A stretch of 48,119 nt of DNA from a bacterium (lineage in GTDB: Bacteria > Ratteibacteria > UBA8468), in NCBI GenBank assembly GCA_030672255.1, contig DAOVGU010000137.1:1-48119 (forward strand), read 5' to 3'. The notes beneath the pieces were generated by a model. It saw nothing but the letters and a program-made list of their open reading frames with translations. It was not told where the DNA came from and did no database searches. Both the position numbers and the translations under genes were made by a program. Shown piece by piece: positions 41,004 through 48,119 of this stretch. How positions within the stretch are numbered: position 1 is the stretch's first letter; every line of letters begins with the position of its first letter.

Positions 41004-41950
41004 TTTATTATTTTCAGGAGTGCCTCCTGGAGATTGACCCTGGGGGAGAAATTTATCTGGCTTTGAATCTTGCCGATATCGGGAACTCTTCTTTCCATAT
41101 CCACAAATCCTTCTCTATAGGCTTTTTGGTAAGGGATATGAATAATTTTAGACTCGCTTTTGGTTAATCTCTTGATAAGTTTTGCCAGTTCATTGATTGT
41201 GATAGTACCCTGGGGATTCCCGATATTGAAGACCTCCCCATATGCAGAGGGTTCTTTTGCTAAGGATACCATTGCCTCCACCACATCAGCCACATAGGTA
41301 AAGGAACGGAGCTGCTTTCCGTCTCCAAAGACGGTAATCGGTTCTCCATTAAGCGCCTGTTCAATGAATTTTGGGACAACCATACCATACTTCCCGGTCT
41401 GTCGGGGACCGATAGTATTAAAAAGCCTGACCACAATTACGGGTAATCCTTTCTCCTGGAAGTAGGCAAAGGAGATAAATTCATCAAGCAGTTTGGTACA
41501 ACCATAACTCCACCTTCTCACCTTTGGGGAACCAAGAAGAGAATCACTACTTTCCGAAAAGGGAATTTTTTCATTCTTTCCGTAGACCTCAGAGGAGGAG
41601 GTAAGCAGAACCTTTTTCTTAAAACAGCTGGCAAGTTCCAGGACATTTTGCGTTCCCTCTATATTGGTTCTGATACTCTTAATGGGCTCTTCAATTACCA
41701 TTCTTACCCCAACAGCGGCGGCGAGATGAAAGATAAAATCATTTCTTTTGATAACTTTTTCCAGTATAGCCCGGTTTAAGACTGAATCAATGGTACAGGA
41801 AAAATTTGGATGGTCCTTGATCCTGGCAATATTTTGTAAGTCCCCTGAGGAAAGGTCATCAAGAACCTCAACTCTTTCCCCTCTCTCAAGCAAATACTCT
41901 GAGAGGTGGGAGCCAATAAATCCGCACCCTCCGGTAATTAAAGTTTTCAT
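40982..41950 (-). CDS. NAD-dependent sugar epimerase/decarboxylase (extended SDR)
   Basis: The 322-aa protein has LITGGCGFIGSHLSEYL, AAAVGVRMVIEEPIKSI, TSSSEVYGKNEKIPFSE, WSYGCTKLLDEFI (YxxxK) and RLFNTIGPRQTGKYGMVVPKF. Sequence style is close to UDP-glucuronate decarboxylase / UDP-glucose 4-epimerase relatives. With ugd in the locus, conversion of UDP-glucuronate to a UDP-pentose is plausible but not proved. The final residues KGSGLNI and the stop lie in the GGGGTCAGGTC element, so the natural C-terminus was probably changed. Confidence 0.85.
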   Translation of the reverse strand: MKTLITGGCGFIGSHLSEYLLERGERVEVLDDLSSGDLQNIARIKDHPNFSCTIDSVLNRAILEKVIKRNDFIFHLAAAVGVRMVIEEPIKSIRTNIEGTQNVLELASCFKKKVLLTSSSEVYGKNEKIPFSESSDSLLGSPKVRRWSYGCTKLLDEFISFAYFQEKGLPVIVVRLFNTIGPRQTGKYGMVVPKFIEQALNGEPITVFGDGKQLRSFTYVADVVEAMVSLAKEPSAYGEVFNIGNPQGTITINELAKLIKRLTKSESKIIHIPYQKAYREGFVDMERRVPDIGKIQSQINFSPRVNLQEALLKIIKGSGLNI

Positions 41951-41963
41951 TTGACAGCGTAGC

Positions 41964-42103
41964 TGTCATTGCGAGCCCAAAGGGCGTGGCAATCCTTCCT
42001 GCTGTCATTCCCGTGTAAACGGGAACCTATTATTAGATTCCTGCTTCCGCAGGAATGACAAACTCCAACGGAGTTGACTGAAGTATTTACCCTCGCAATG
42101 ACA
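41964..42103. repeat. TCATTGCGAG repeat carrying a nested TCATTCCCG repeat
   Basis: Outer ends TGTCATTGCGAG and CTCGCAATGACA. Inside at 42003-42060 sits a complete TGTCATTCCCGTGTAAACGGGA..TCCGCAGGAATGACA hairpin, a relative of the one at 355-412. This is a repeat within a repeat. Confidence 0.85.
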
Positions 42104-42116
42104 TCTTTAATGAGTT

Positions 42117-43325
42117 TTACCTAATCAGGTCCGCGTATTTTTCTCTTTCCCGGATGACTCTATCCTTAGCTTGGGAAACAAGAATCTCCGGGAGTCTCAG
42201 GCGACTATTGTAGTTTGAGGACATAGAAAAGCCATAGGCGCCGGTATCCTTAATGGCTAAAAAATCCCCTTCCTTTAAGGAAAGGGGTAGCCTCCTATTT
42301 TTCCCCAAGAAATCACCGGATTCGCAAATCGGACCGACAATGTTTCCGATAAAACTCTTCCCCGAGGGTTTTTTCAGGGGAACAATTTCGTGATAGGCTC
42401 CATAAAGGGATGGCCGGAGGAGGTCATTGAGTCCGGCATCAACCACAACAAACTTTCCTTTCAGATAAAGTACGCGAGTAACCAAAATGCCAGAGCCTCC
42501 CACAATGTATCTTCCCGGTTCAAAAATGATTTTTGCTCTCAGCTCCTTCAGGAGGGAAATGATGCTTATAGCAAAATCTTTGATGGAAGGGACCTTTTTC
42601 TCATATTGGATGGGGAAACCACCACCAATATCAAGGACGTCTACCTTAATTCTTTCCTTTCTGATAAAATTTATTAACTTCTTGATTGCTATTTGGTAGA
42701 CTTCGGGGAAGGTGATTTGAGAGCCAAGATGGATGTGAAGCCCCAAAATATTGATTTTGGGAAAAGAAGCTTTGTCCTTAAAGATTTTTGCCACCTCTTT
42801 CCAGCCAATTCCGAACTTAGATTCCTTCCTGCCCGTGGCAACATACCGATGCGTCTTAGGCTCAACATCAGGGTTGACCCTGAGGTTGCAGTTTACTCTT
42901 CTATTAAGCTTGGATGCGATTTTATTGATTAATTTTAATTCCGAAGCCGATTCAACGTTGAATAAATAAATATTCTTTTTTATTGCCTCCTTAATTTCCT
43001 CTTCCCTTTTGCCGACCCCGGCAAAGACAATTTTTTCCGGCGGGATCCCGGCCTTTAAGGCCAAAAATAGTTCTCCCAGGGAAACGATGTCCGCCCCAGC
43101 CCCAAGATTTTTTAAAATTTTTAAAAGGGAAAGATTGGAGTTTGCCTTCAGGCTATAGCAGATGAGAGGAAAAAGCGTAGAAAACGCTTTTTCAAATTTT
43201 CTGTACTGACTGCAAATAGAATTTTTGCCATAAAGATAACAAGGGGTGCCGATCTTTTCCGCAATCTCGCCTACCTTTACCCCTTCGCAATAAAGACTAT
43301 TTTTATAATAAAAAAAAAGTTCCAT
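42117..43325 (-). CDS. lysA: Diaminopimelate decarboxylase
   Basis: LysA (402 aa) makes lysine from meso-diaminopimelate with PLP. The Schiff-base lysine is K60 in CYSLKANSN. HLGSQI, LDIGGGFPI, FEPGRYIVGGSG and GPICESGDFL (active-site Cys from the partner subunit) are present, and DTGAYGFSMSSNYN closes the PLP site. Overlap TAATG with the stop of the secreted-protein gene upstream suggests co-transcription. I see no insert. Confidence 0.95.
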   Translation of the reverse strand: MELFFYYKNSLYCEGVKVGEIAEKIGTPCYLYGKNSICSQYRKFEKAFSTLFPLICYSLKANSNLSLLKILKNLGAGADIVSLGELFLALKAGIPPEKIVFAGVGKREEEIKEAIKKNIYLFNVESASELKLINKIASKLNRRVNCNLRVNPDVEPKTHRYVATGRKESKFGIGWKEVAKIFKDKASFPKINILGLHIHLGSQITFPEVYQIAIKKLINFIRKERIKVDVLDIGGGFPIQYEKKVPSIKDFAISIISLLKELRAKIIFEPGRYIVGGSGILVTRVLYLKGKFVVVDAGLNDLLRPSLYGAYHEIVPLKKPSGKSFIGNIVGPICESGDFLGKNRRLPLSLKEGDFLAIKDTGAYGFSMSSNYNSRLRLPEILVSQAKDRVIREREKYADLIR

Positions 43326-43909
43326 TACTTATACCGGGAAAGGTCAACCTCAAACCTCAGTTCCCTCTCCTCCTCCCATCTACCTCTGATAAGGATGACG
43401 ATAATCTTTTCCTTGGGTTTTATTTTCTCATAAGGAAAAAAACCTTTGACAACCGCTTCGTAGCCTGGACTGTTTGGCCAGGTTTCTCTTGGTTTACCAA
43501 GTGAGTCGCTCTCTGTCTTTGTGGGAGCAACAACCCCCAATTCTCTCCTTCCTCTTATTGAACGGGAGGTGATAATTACTAAGGAATACTCCCGGGCAAA
43601 ATCAATTCTATCCCCTACGGTATGGATTTCAATGAGAAAATCCTTTTTTGCTAAGATTGCTTTTTGCTCCCCTTCGGAAAGTTTCCCTCCCTTTTCCTTC
43701 GCTTCGCCAGCTGCCAAAGCCAGATCAACATATTTGGTGACAAGGTAGCCATACTCATTGATGCTGGTGCTACAGCGAAACTTATATTTTCTTAAGATGC
43801 GAGATCCCTCCTCCCGCTCTCCCCAACCGATTGCCTGCCCTACCTCAGATTTACTCAAATTTACCTCAATCGCATGAACCTGAGGAATGAGGAAGAAGAA
43901 AATAAGCAT
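43325..43909 (-). CDS. Secreted or periplasmic protein of unknown function
   Basis: I do not recognise this protein. From 43909 it is about 194 aa, starting MLIFFFLIPQVHAIEV, a short signal-peptide-like sequence with a possible cleavage after VHA. The rest is soluble and mixed alpha/beta, with IIVILIRGRWEEERELRFEV near the end. The open frame extends 71 codons further upstream, but that part is translated from TCATTGCGAG and AACGCAGATAAACGCAG repeats. The usual positive N-region of a signal peptide (KRNFIY) lies just before this ATG without a standard start, so a repeat may have removed the original start. It lies between argH and lysA. Confidence 0.6.
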   Translation of the reverse strand: MLIFFFLIPQVHAIEVNLSKSEVGQAIGWGEREEGSRILRKYKFRCSTSINEYGYLVTKYVDLALAAGEAKEKGGKLSEGEQKAILAKKDFLIEIHTVGDRIDFAREYSLVIITSRSIRGRRELGVVAPTKTESDSLGKPRETWPNSPGYEAVVKGFFPYEKIKPKEKIIVILIRGRWEEERELRFEVDLSRYK

Positions 43910-43936
43910 TAAATATATAAAATTTCTCTTTTGAAC

Positions 43937-44186
43937 GCAGATAAACGCAGATAACATCAGGATTAAGTTAAAAATCAAAGACGACGTAGTCATTGCGAGT
44001 GAACAACCCCGTATTAAATACGGGGGAGCGTGGCAATCCCATCTTGTCATTGCGAGTGAACAAAGTGAGCGTGGCAATCCCTCGCTTCTTTGAGATTGCG
44101 GAGCCTGTTCCGAGCCTGTCAATGAGATTGCTTCGGGATTTTATCCCTCGCAATGACAGGCGAAGAATCCCATGCCTCGCAATGAC
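43937..44186. repeat. Tandem TCATTGCGAG repeats, filled and empty
   Basis: Two neighbouring copies. The first (from 43989) reads GCGAGTGAACAA-CCCCGTATTAAATACGGGG-GAGCGTGG. The second (from 44047) reads GCGAGTGAACAA-AGT-GAGCGTGG. The rest is TTCTTTGAGATTGC and CCTCGCAATGACA repeat units. Confidence 0.9.
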
Positions 44187-44194
44187 ACTTCGTG

Positions 44195-45562
44195 TCATTT
44201 TAATCTCTTCTCCCAGTCCTTTATTCTTTTGGCAACCTGCTTTGGGGAGGTTCCGCCAAAGGAGGTCTTGTCCTTCACTGAAGCCTCAACCTTTATTCTT
44301 TTCAGGGCATCCTTTTCAAATTTATCCGAGAACCTTCTTAACTCAGGTAAAGTTAGCTCCTTCAATCCTCTTCCTGAATCTCTGAGATGCTTAAGGATTT
44401 TACCCACAATCCGATGCGCTTTCCGAAAAGGAATCCCCTTTATCACCAAGTATTCTACCAAATCGGTTGCGGTTGTCTCCCCCCTTTCTGCCATTTTCTT
44501 CATCCTTTCCTTATCGAGTCTGATTTTTGGCAGAAATTTTGTAGAGATACTTAGGCAGGAACTCACAATCTCCATAATCTCAAAGAATCCTTCTTTATCC
44601 TCCTGCATATCCCGATTATAGGACAAAGGGAGGTTTTTCATCAAAGAAAAGAGTCCAAGAAGTTCACCATAGACCCTGGCTGTCTTTCCCCGGATTAGTT
44701 CCGGAATATCCGGGTTTTTCTTGTTTGGCATTAAAGAGGAGCCGGTAGCAAAAGACTCATCGATCTCTAAAAACCCAAATTCGGTACTATTCCAAAGGAT
44801 AATTTCCTCACTTAGGCGGGAAAGGTGCATCATAAGAATAGCGCTTGCGGAACCTACCTCAAGTAAGAAGTCTCTGTCACTGACCGCATCGATAGAGTTT
44901 TCTGCCACCTTGGTAAATCCCAGGACTTTTGCCGTAAATTTTCTATCGATGGGCAGGGAAGTACCAGCACCGCTTGCCGCTCCTAAAGGAGAAACATCAA
45001 CCCTGAGATAACCATCATTAAAGCGCTGCTTATCTCTCTCCAACATTTCCAGGTAAGCTAATAGCCAGTGGCTAAAAAGGATGGGCTGGGAGTGTTGGAG
45101 ATGGGTATAACCGGGCATGACGACATTCTGATACCTTCTTGCCACCCGCAAAATTGTTGTTTGAAATTCGGTGATTTGAGAGCTAATCTTTTTGATTTTC
45201 TCCTTCAGATAAAGCCTTTCATCCAGGGCAATCTGGTCATTGCGGGAACGAGCGGTATGAAGTTTCTCTCCTAAAACCCCAATTTTTTCTGTTAAGCAGC
45301 GTTCGATTGCCGTATGAATGTCTTCATCATTTTTAAAAATAAATTTTTCTTCTTCTATCTCCTTTTTAATTTCCTTTAAGTTTTTAATAATTTTTCTCGC
45401 CTCTTTCTCTTTAATAATCTTGCATTTAGCCAGCATTTTTATATGAGCAACACTGCCTAAGATATCATAATCTGCCAATTTCTTATCCACAGATAAAGAA
45501 GAGGTAAATTCCTCCACCTCCTTGTTCAGTTTCTTTTTAAATCTTGAATCCCAGAGTTTCAT
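44195..45562 (-). CDS. argH: Argininosuccinate lyase
   Basis: ArgH (455 aa) splits argininosuccinate to arginine and fumarate. Motifs: KLWDSRFKKKLN, DEDIHTAIERCL, LHTARSRNDQIALDERL, MPGYTHLQHSQP, and the fumarase-superfamily loop GSSLMPNKKNPD. I start at 45562 (MKLWDSRF). A further ATG at 45604 would add 14 residues lying across the promoter. The -10 box is 13 bases before the ATG and no Shine-Dalgarno is present. Confidence 0.95.
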   Translation of the reverse strand: MKLWDSRFKKKLNKEVEEFTSSLSVDKKLADYDILGSVAHIKMLAKCKIIKEKEARKIIKNLKEIKKEIEEEKFIFKNDEDIHTAIERCLTEKIGVLGEKLHTARSRNDQIALDERLYLKEKIKKISSQITEFQTTILRVARRYQNVVMPGYTHLQHSQPILFSHWLLAYLEMLERDKQRFNDGYLRVDVSPLGAASGAGTSLPIDRKFTAKVLGFTKVAENSIDAVSDRDFLLEVGSASAILMMHLSRLSEEIILWNSTEFGFLEIDESFATGSSLMPNKKNPDIPELIRGKTARVYGELLGLFSLMKNLPLSYNRDMQEDKEGFFEIMEIVSSCLSISTKFLPKIRLDKERMKKMAERGETTATDLVEYLVIKGIPFRKAHRIVGKILKHLRDSGRGLKELTLPELRRFSDKFEKDALKRIKVEASVKDKTSFGGTSPKQVAKRIKDWEKRLK

Positions 45563-45575
45563 TGCTTTGTTAAAT

Positions 45576-45604
45576 ATTATACCAAACTCTTTGATAAAGG
45601 GCAA
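45576..45604 (-). promoter_or_regulatory. argH promoter
   Basis: Minus-strand TTGCCC (45604-45599), 17-bp spacer, TATAAT (45581-45576). Predicted mRNA leader only about 6-7 bases. It interleaves with the divergent topA promoter, whose -35 falls in its spacer. Confidence 0.7.
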
Positions 45605-45618
45605 GTTTATGCTATAAT
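45591..45618 (+). promoter_or_regulatory. topA promoter
   Basis: TTGATA (45591-45596), 16-bp spacer, consensus TATAAT (45613-45618). The topA ATG begins eight bases after the -10 box, at or next to the expected transcription start, so the mRNA should be leaderless. Confidence 0.8.
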
Positions 45619-45625
45619 CAAAAAT

Positions 45626-47677
45626 ATGGTAAATTCTTTGGTTATTGTGGAATCGCCAGCAAAAGCAAAGACCATCTCTCGATTTTTAGGTAGAGATTTT
45701 CGGTTCTCTGCCTCCTTGGGACACATTCGAGACCTTCCCGCCCATAAGTTTGGGGTTGATATCCAGAAGGATTTTGAACCTACGTATGAGGTCCCTCCCG
45801 ATAAAAAAAAGATAGCGCGACAACTTCTTCTCGCGGCAAAAAATAGTGGAGATATCTACTTAGCTACCGATGAAGATCGAGAGGGCGAGGCGATTGCCTG
45901 GCATATTGCTACTCTTTTGAAGAAGCCTTTAGGGGAGGTCAAAAGGGTTGTCTTCCACGAAATTACTAAAAGTGCAATTCAGGAGGCCTTCAGCCATCCA
46001 CGCGGGATTAACCTTTCCCTAGTCAATGCCCAGCAGGCACGCCGCATTTTAGATCGGGTAGTTGGCTACCAATTAAGCCCCTTTCTCAGTGAGAAAATGC
46101 ACCAGAGAGGTCTTTCCGCCGGCAGGGTGCAATCGGTGGCTTTGCGGATGATTGCGGAAAGGGAAAAGGAGATTGAGAAATTTCATCCTCAGGAATACTG
46201 GAGCATAAAAGCCAATTTACGCCCCCACCCAAATCCCTCCCCCACAAGTGGGGAGGGAAGAAGGGAGGGGGGAGAAGGAAATTCCTCCTTTTTTGCAATT
46301 CTCTCTTCCATTGAAGGCAAAAAAATCCCCCAATTAGGTATCAAAACTAAAGAGGAGGCCGAGAATATCACCTCAGATTTAGAGGGCTCTTCATTTATCG
46401 TGGAGAGGCTCAAGAAAGAGGAAAAAAGGCGTCATCCTTTTCCTCCCTTCACAACCAGCACTTTACAACAGGAGGCCTCTTATAGATTAAGATTTTCTGC
46501 CAAAAAGACGATGCGGGTTGCCCAGCAACTCTACGAAGGAATTCAACTGGAGAAAGGTCAGGTTGGGCTCATTACCTATATGAGAACGGATTCCCTTTCC
46601 ATTTCCAACCTCGCTCAGAAAGAAGCTCTCTCCTACGTCAAAAATGAATTTGGAGAAGATTATGCACCTGAGAGGCCAAATTTTTATAAAACTAAAGCAA
46701 AGGGAGCGCAGGAAGCACATGAAGCAATTCGCCCCACCTCCGTTCTTCGCACCCCTGAGGCCATCAACAAGTTCTTAAATCCGGACCAGAACAAAATCTA
46801 TACCCTTATCTGGAATAGGTTTGTTGCCAGTCAGATGACACCGGCAATCTTTGACACCGTGACTGTTGAAATCAAGGCGGACAAATACCTCTTTTGCGCA
46901 AAGGGCGAAACATTAAAGTTTCCCGGATATAAAAGAGTATATTCCGAAGTAAAAAAGGAGCAGGAGACCATCCTTCCGGACCTGCAGGAAAAGGAGAAAC
47001 TTATTTTAGAGAAACTTATTCCTGAGCAACATTCCACCAAGCCACCAAGCCGTTACACCGAGGCAACCCTGATTAAAACGATGGAGAAGTATGGAATTGG
47101 CCGACCCTCCACCTATGCCCCGACAATCAGTACAATCCTGGATAGAAAATATGTGGAATTGGAAAAGCGTCATTTCAAACCCTTGCCCCTGGGGGTTACC
47201 GTCAATGAAATTCTGATAAAATACTTCTCGGAGTTAATTAAAGTTGACTTTACTGCCAGAATGGAGGAAAACTTAGATGAGATTGCTGCCGGCCAGCAGG
47301 AATGGGTGAAGGTATTAAATGACTTTTACCGGCCATTCTCGGAGAAATTAAGGGTTGCCTCTAGCGAACCAAGTCCACCACAGAACTTTGGCGGAAGGGA
47401 AAAGAGGAGACCCCCTGCACAAGAGACGGACGAGAAATGTCCAAAATGTGGCGCAGTTCTTCTTCTGCGGGAGGGCAAATACGGAAAATTCTTGGGCTGC
47501 AGTACCTTCCCTAAGTGTAAGTATACCAGGCCCTCAAATCAGGAAAAATCTTCTGCTCAGGAGACGGGTGAGAAATGTCCAAAATGTGGCTCTCCTCTTC
47601 TTCTGCGGGAGGGGAGGTACGGAAAGTTCTTCGGCTGCAGCAACTTTCCTAAGTGCAGGTATGTAAAGAAATGCTGA
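45626..47677 (+). CDS. topA: DNA topoisomerase I
   Basis: TopA (683 aa) relaxes negative supercoils. The TOPRIM domain opens with SLVIVESPAKAKTISRFLG and has YLATDEDREGEAIAWH. The catalytic tyrosine is Tyr318 in GLITYMRTDSLS, with KYGIGRPSTYAPTIS later. Two very similar C-terminal zinc fingers (CPKCGAVLLLREGKYGKFLG.. and CPKCGSPLLLREGRYGKFFG..) look like a recent tandem duplication. A C-rich palindromic insert (46221-46275) adds HPNPSPTSGEGRREGGEG near residues 199-217, in a domain-III/IV loop. It is divergent from argH. Confidence 0.96.
   Translation: MVNSLVIVESPAKAKTISRFLGRDFRFSASLGHIRDLPAHKFGVDIQKDFEPTYEVPPDKKKIARQLLLAAKNSGDIYLATDEDREGEAIAWHIATLLKKPLGEVKRVVFHEITKSAIQEAFSHPRGINLSLVNAQQARRILDRVVGYQLSPFLSEKMHQRGLSAGRVQSVALRMIAEREKEIEKFHPQEYWSIKANLRPHPNPSPTSGEGRREGGEGNSSFFAILSSIEGKKIPQLGIKTKEEAENITSDLEGSSFIVERLKKEEKRRHPFPPFTTSTLQQEASYRLRFSAKKTMRVAQQLYEGIQLEKGQVGLITYMRTDSLSISNLAQKEALSYVKNEFGEDYAPERPNFYKTKAKGAQEAHEAIRPTSVLRTPEAINKFLNPDQNKIYTLIWNRFVASQMTPAIFDTVTVEIKADKYLFCAKGETLKFPGYKRVYSEVKKEQETILPDLQEKEKLILEKLIPEQHSTKPPSRYTEATLIKTMEKYGIGRPSTYAPTISTILDRKYVELEKRHFKPLPLGVTVNEILIKYFSELIKVDFTARMEENLDEIAAGQQEWVKVLNDFYRPFSEKLRVASSEPSPPQNFGGREKRRPPAQETDEKCPKCGAVLLLREGKYGKFLGCSTFPKCKYTRPSNQEKSSAQETGEKCPKCGSPLLLREGRYGKFFGCSNFPKCRYVKKC
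46221..46275. repeat. C-rich palindromic insert in topA
   Basis: GCCCCCACCCAAATCCC, TCCCCCACAAGTGGGGAGGG, then a G-rich tail; in frame in an essential gene. Confidence 0.88.
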
Positions 47678-48119
47678 TCATTCCCCTTTAAGCCTTTCCT
47701 AAATGGGCCGAATTCCCTCTTGAAATTTCACCATAAGAAAAACAGAGAATATTCTTCTGAAATGCTTCAACACAGAGGACAATGTATGTAAATATTCAGT
47801 AAAAGCCGTTATTTTCAAGTAGACGTAGGCTGGTAGCCGCAGGATTCATCCTGCGCCTGCGCAACCTAAAGGTTGCGACTACCTTTTGGTACGGTGTTCA
47901 CTGAGTACTTACTTACAGTTTAAAGTTAAAAGTTGAGAGTTAAAAGGTAAATATTCAGTAAAGTACGTTCCATCCTGTCATTGCGAGCGAACAACCCCGT
48001 ATTAAATACGGGGGAGTGGGGCAATCCCTCGCTTCTTTGAGATTGCTTCGTCGTTAATACTCCTCGCAACGACTGCGTCGGATTGCTTCACTTCGTTCGC
48101 AATGACGTGGTTCACTGAG
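47678..48119. repeat. Gene-free tail with several repeats
   Basis: No gene is visible. GTAAATATTCAGTAAA occurs twice (47788, 47947). A GTAGCCGCAGGATTCATCCTGCG plus CAACCTAAAGGTTGCGACTACC repeat (47833-47882) is split here into two hairpins. TTCACTGAG occurs near 47900 and at the very end. A TCATTGCGAG..CGCAATGACG repeat (47976-48107) carries CCCCGTATTAAATACGGGG at 47995-48013. Confidence 0.75.

Noticed and set aside
43910..44122. 71-residue N-terminal extension of the secreted protein
   Set aside because: Repeat translation; similar peptides appear wherever the repeat is read.

Overview
The window is a gene-dense bacterial chromosome segment of moderate to low GC. Its housekeeping genes are clearly bacterial (uvrB, dnaB, rpsF-ssb-rpsR-rplI, holB, tmk, tgt, queA, topA). 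An MlaEFD-type lipid transporter suggests a two-membraned cell. Some parts have an archaeal or deep-branching flavour: a hexulose-6-phosphate synthase/RraA fusion, a free-standing GAD domain otherwise known from archaeal GatE, and a MEMO-family protein. Together with very heavy loading by interspersed repeats this suggests an uncultivated candidate-phylum bacterium. I cannot name the phylum from this window alone.

Layout. 1-600: a tRNA-like element resembling selenocysteine tRNA on the minus strand, then repeats. 0.6-7.3 kb: hps-rraA fusion, GAD-domain protein, interrupted MEMO gene, PiT phosphate transporter with its DUF47/PhoU-like partner, larB, and a vapBC toxin-antitoxin pair with a palindromic operator. 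7.3-7.8 kb: gene-poor, with coding remnants. 7.8-11.9 kb: uvrB-nadC-mtaB, overlapping, plus strand. 11.8-21.2 kb: a long minus-strand run, rpsF-ssb-rpsR-rplI-dnaB-mlaE-mlaF-mlaD-PIN/TRAM-ispD-argJ. 21.2-26.6 kb: tRNA-Leu(CAG), holB, a foreign-looking oxidoreductase, tmk, tgt, queA. 26.7-42 kb: a surface-glycan locus with UDP-glucose dehydrogenase, three NAD-dependent sugar epimerases, GT2/GT4 glycosyltransferases, four large GT-C-type membrane proteins and methyltransferases. 42.1-47.7 kb: lysA, a secreted protein of unknown function, argH, and divergent topA.

The most striking content is the repeats. At least ten protein genes carry short palindromic DNA in frame inside the coding sequence (MEMO, nadC, dnaB, holB, queA, an epimerase, ugd, two membrane glycosyltransferases, topA), in the manner of Rickettsia palindromic elements. 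The same palindromes sit at the apex of larger intergenic hairpin repeats, and empty and filled versions of one site lie side by side. A second family of 110-370 bp palindromic elements fills the space between operon genes almost exactly from stop codon to start codon. A third family (arms starting GGGGTCAGGTC) supplies the start codons of ispD and of one glycosyltransferase. Several genes have been remodelled by repeats: new N-termini, new C-termini, and one apparent two-gene fusion.

Promoters that can be recognised (rpsF, topA, argH) lie so close to the start codon that the transcripts would be leaderless or nearly so. Other genes have strong G-rich Shine-Dalgarno sequences.
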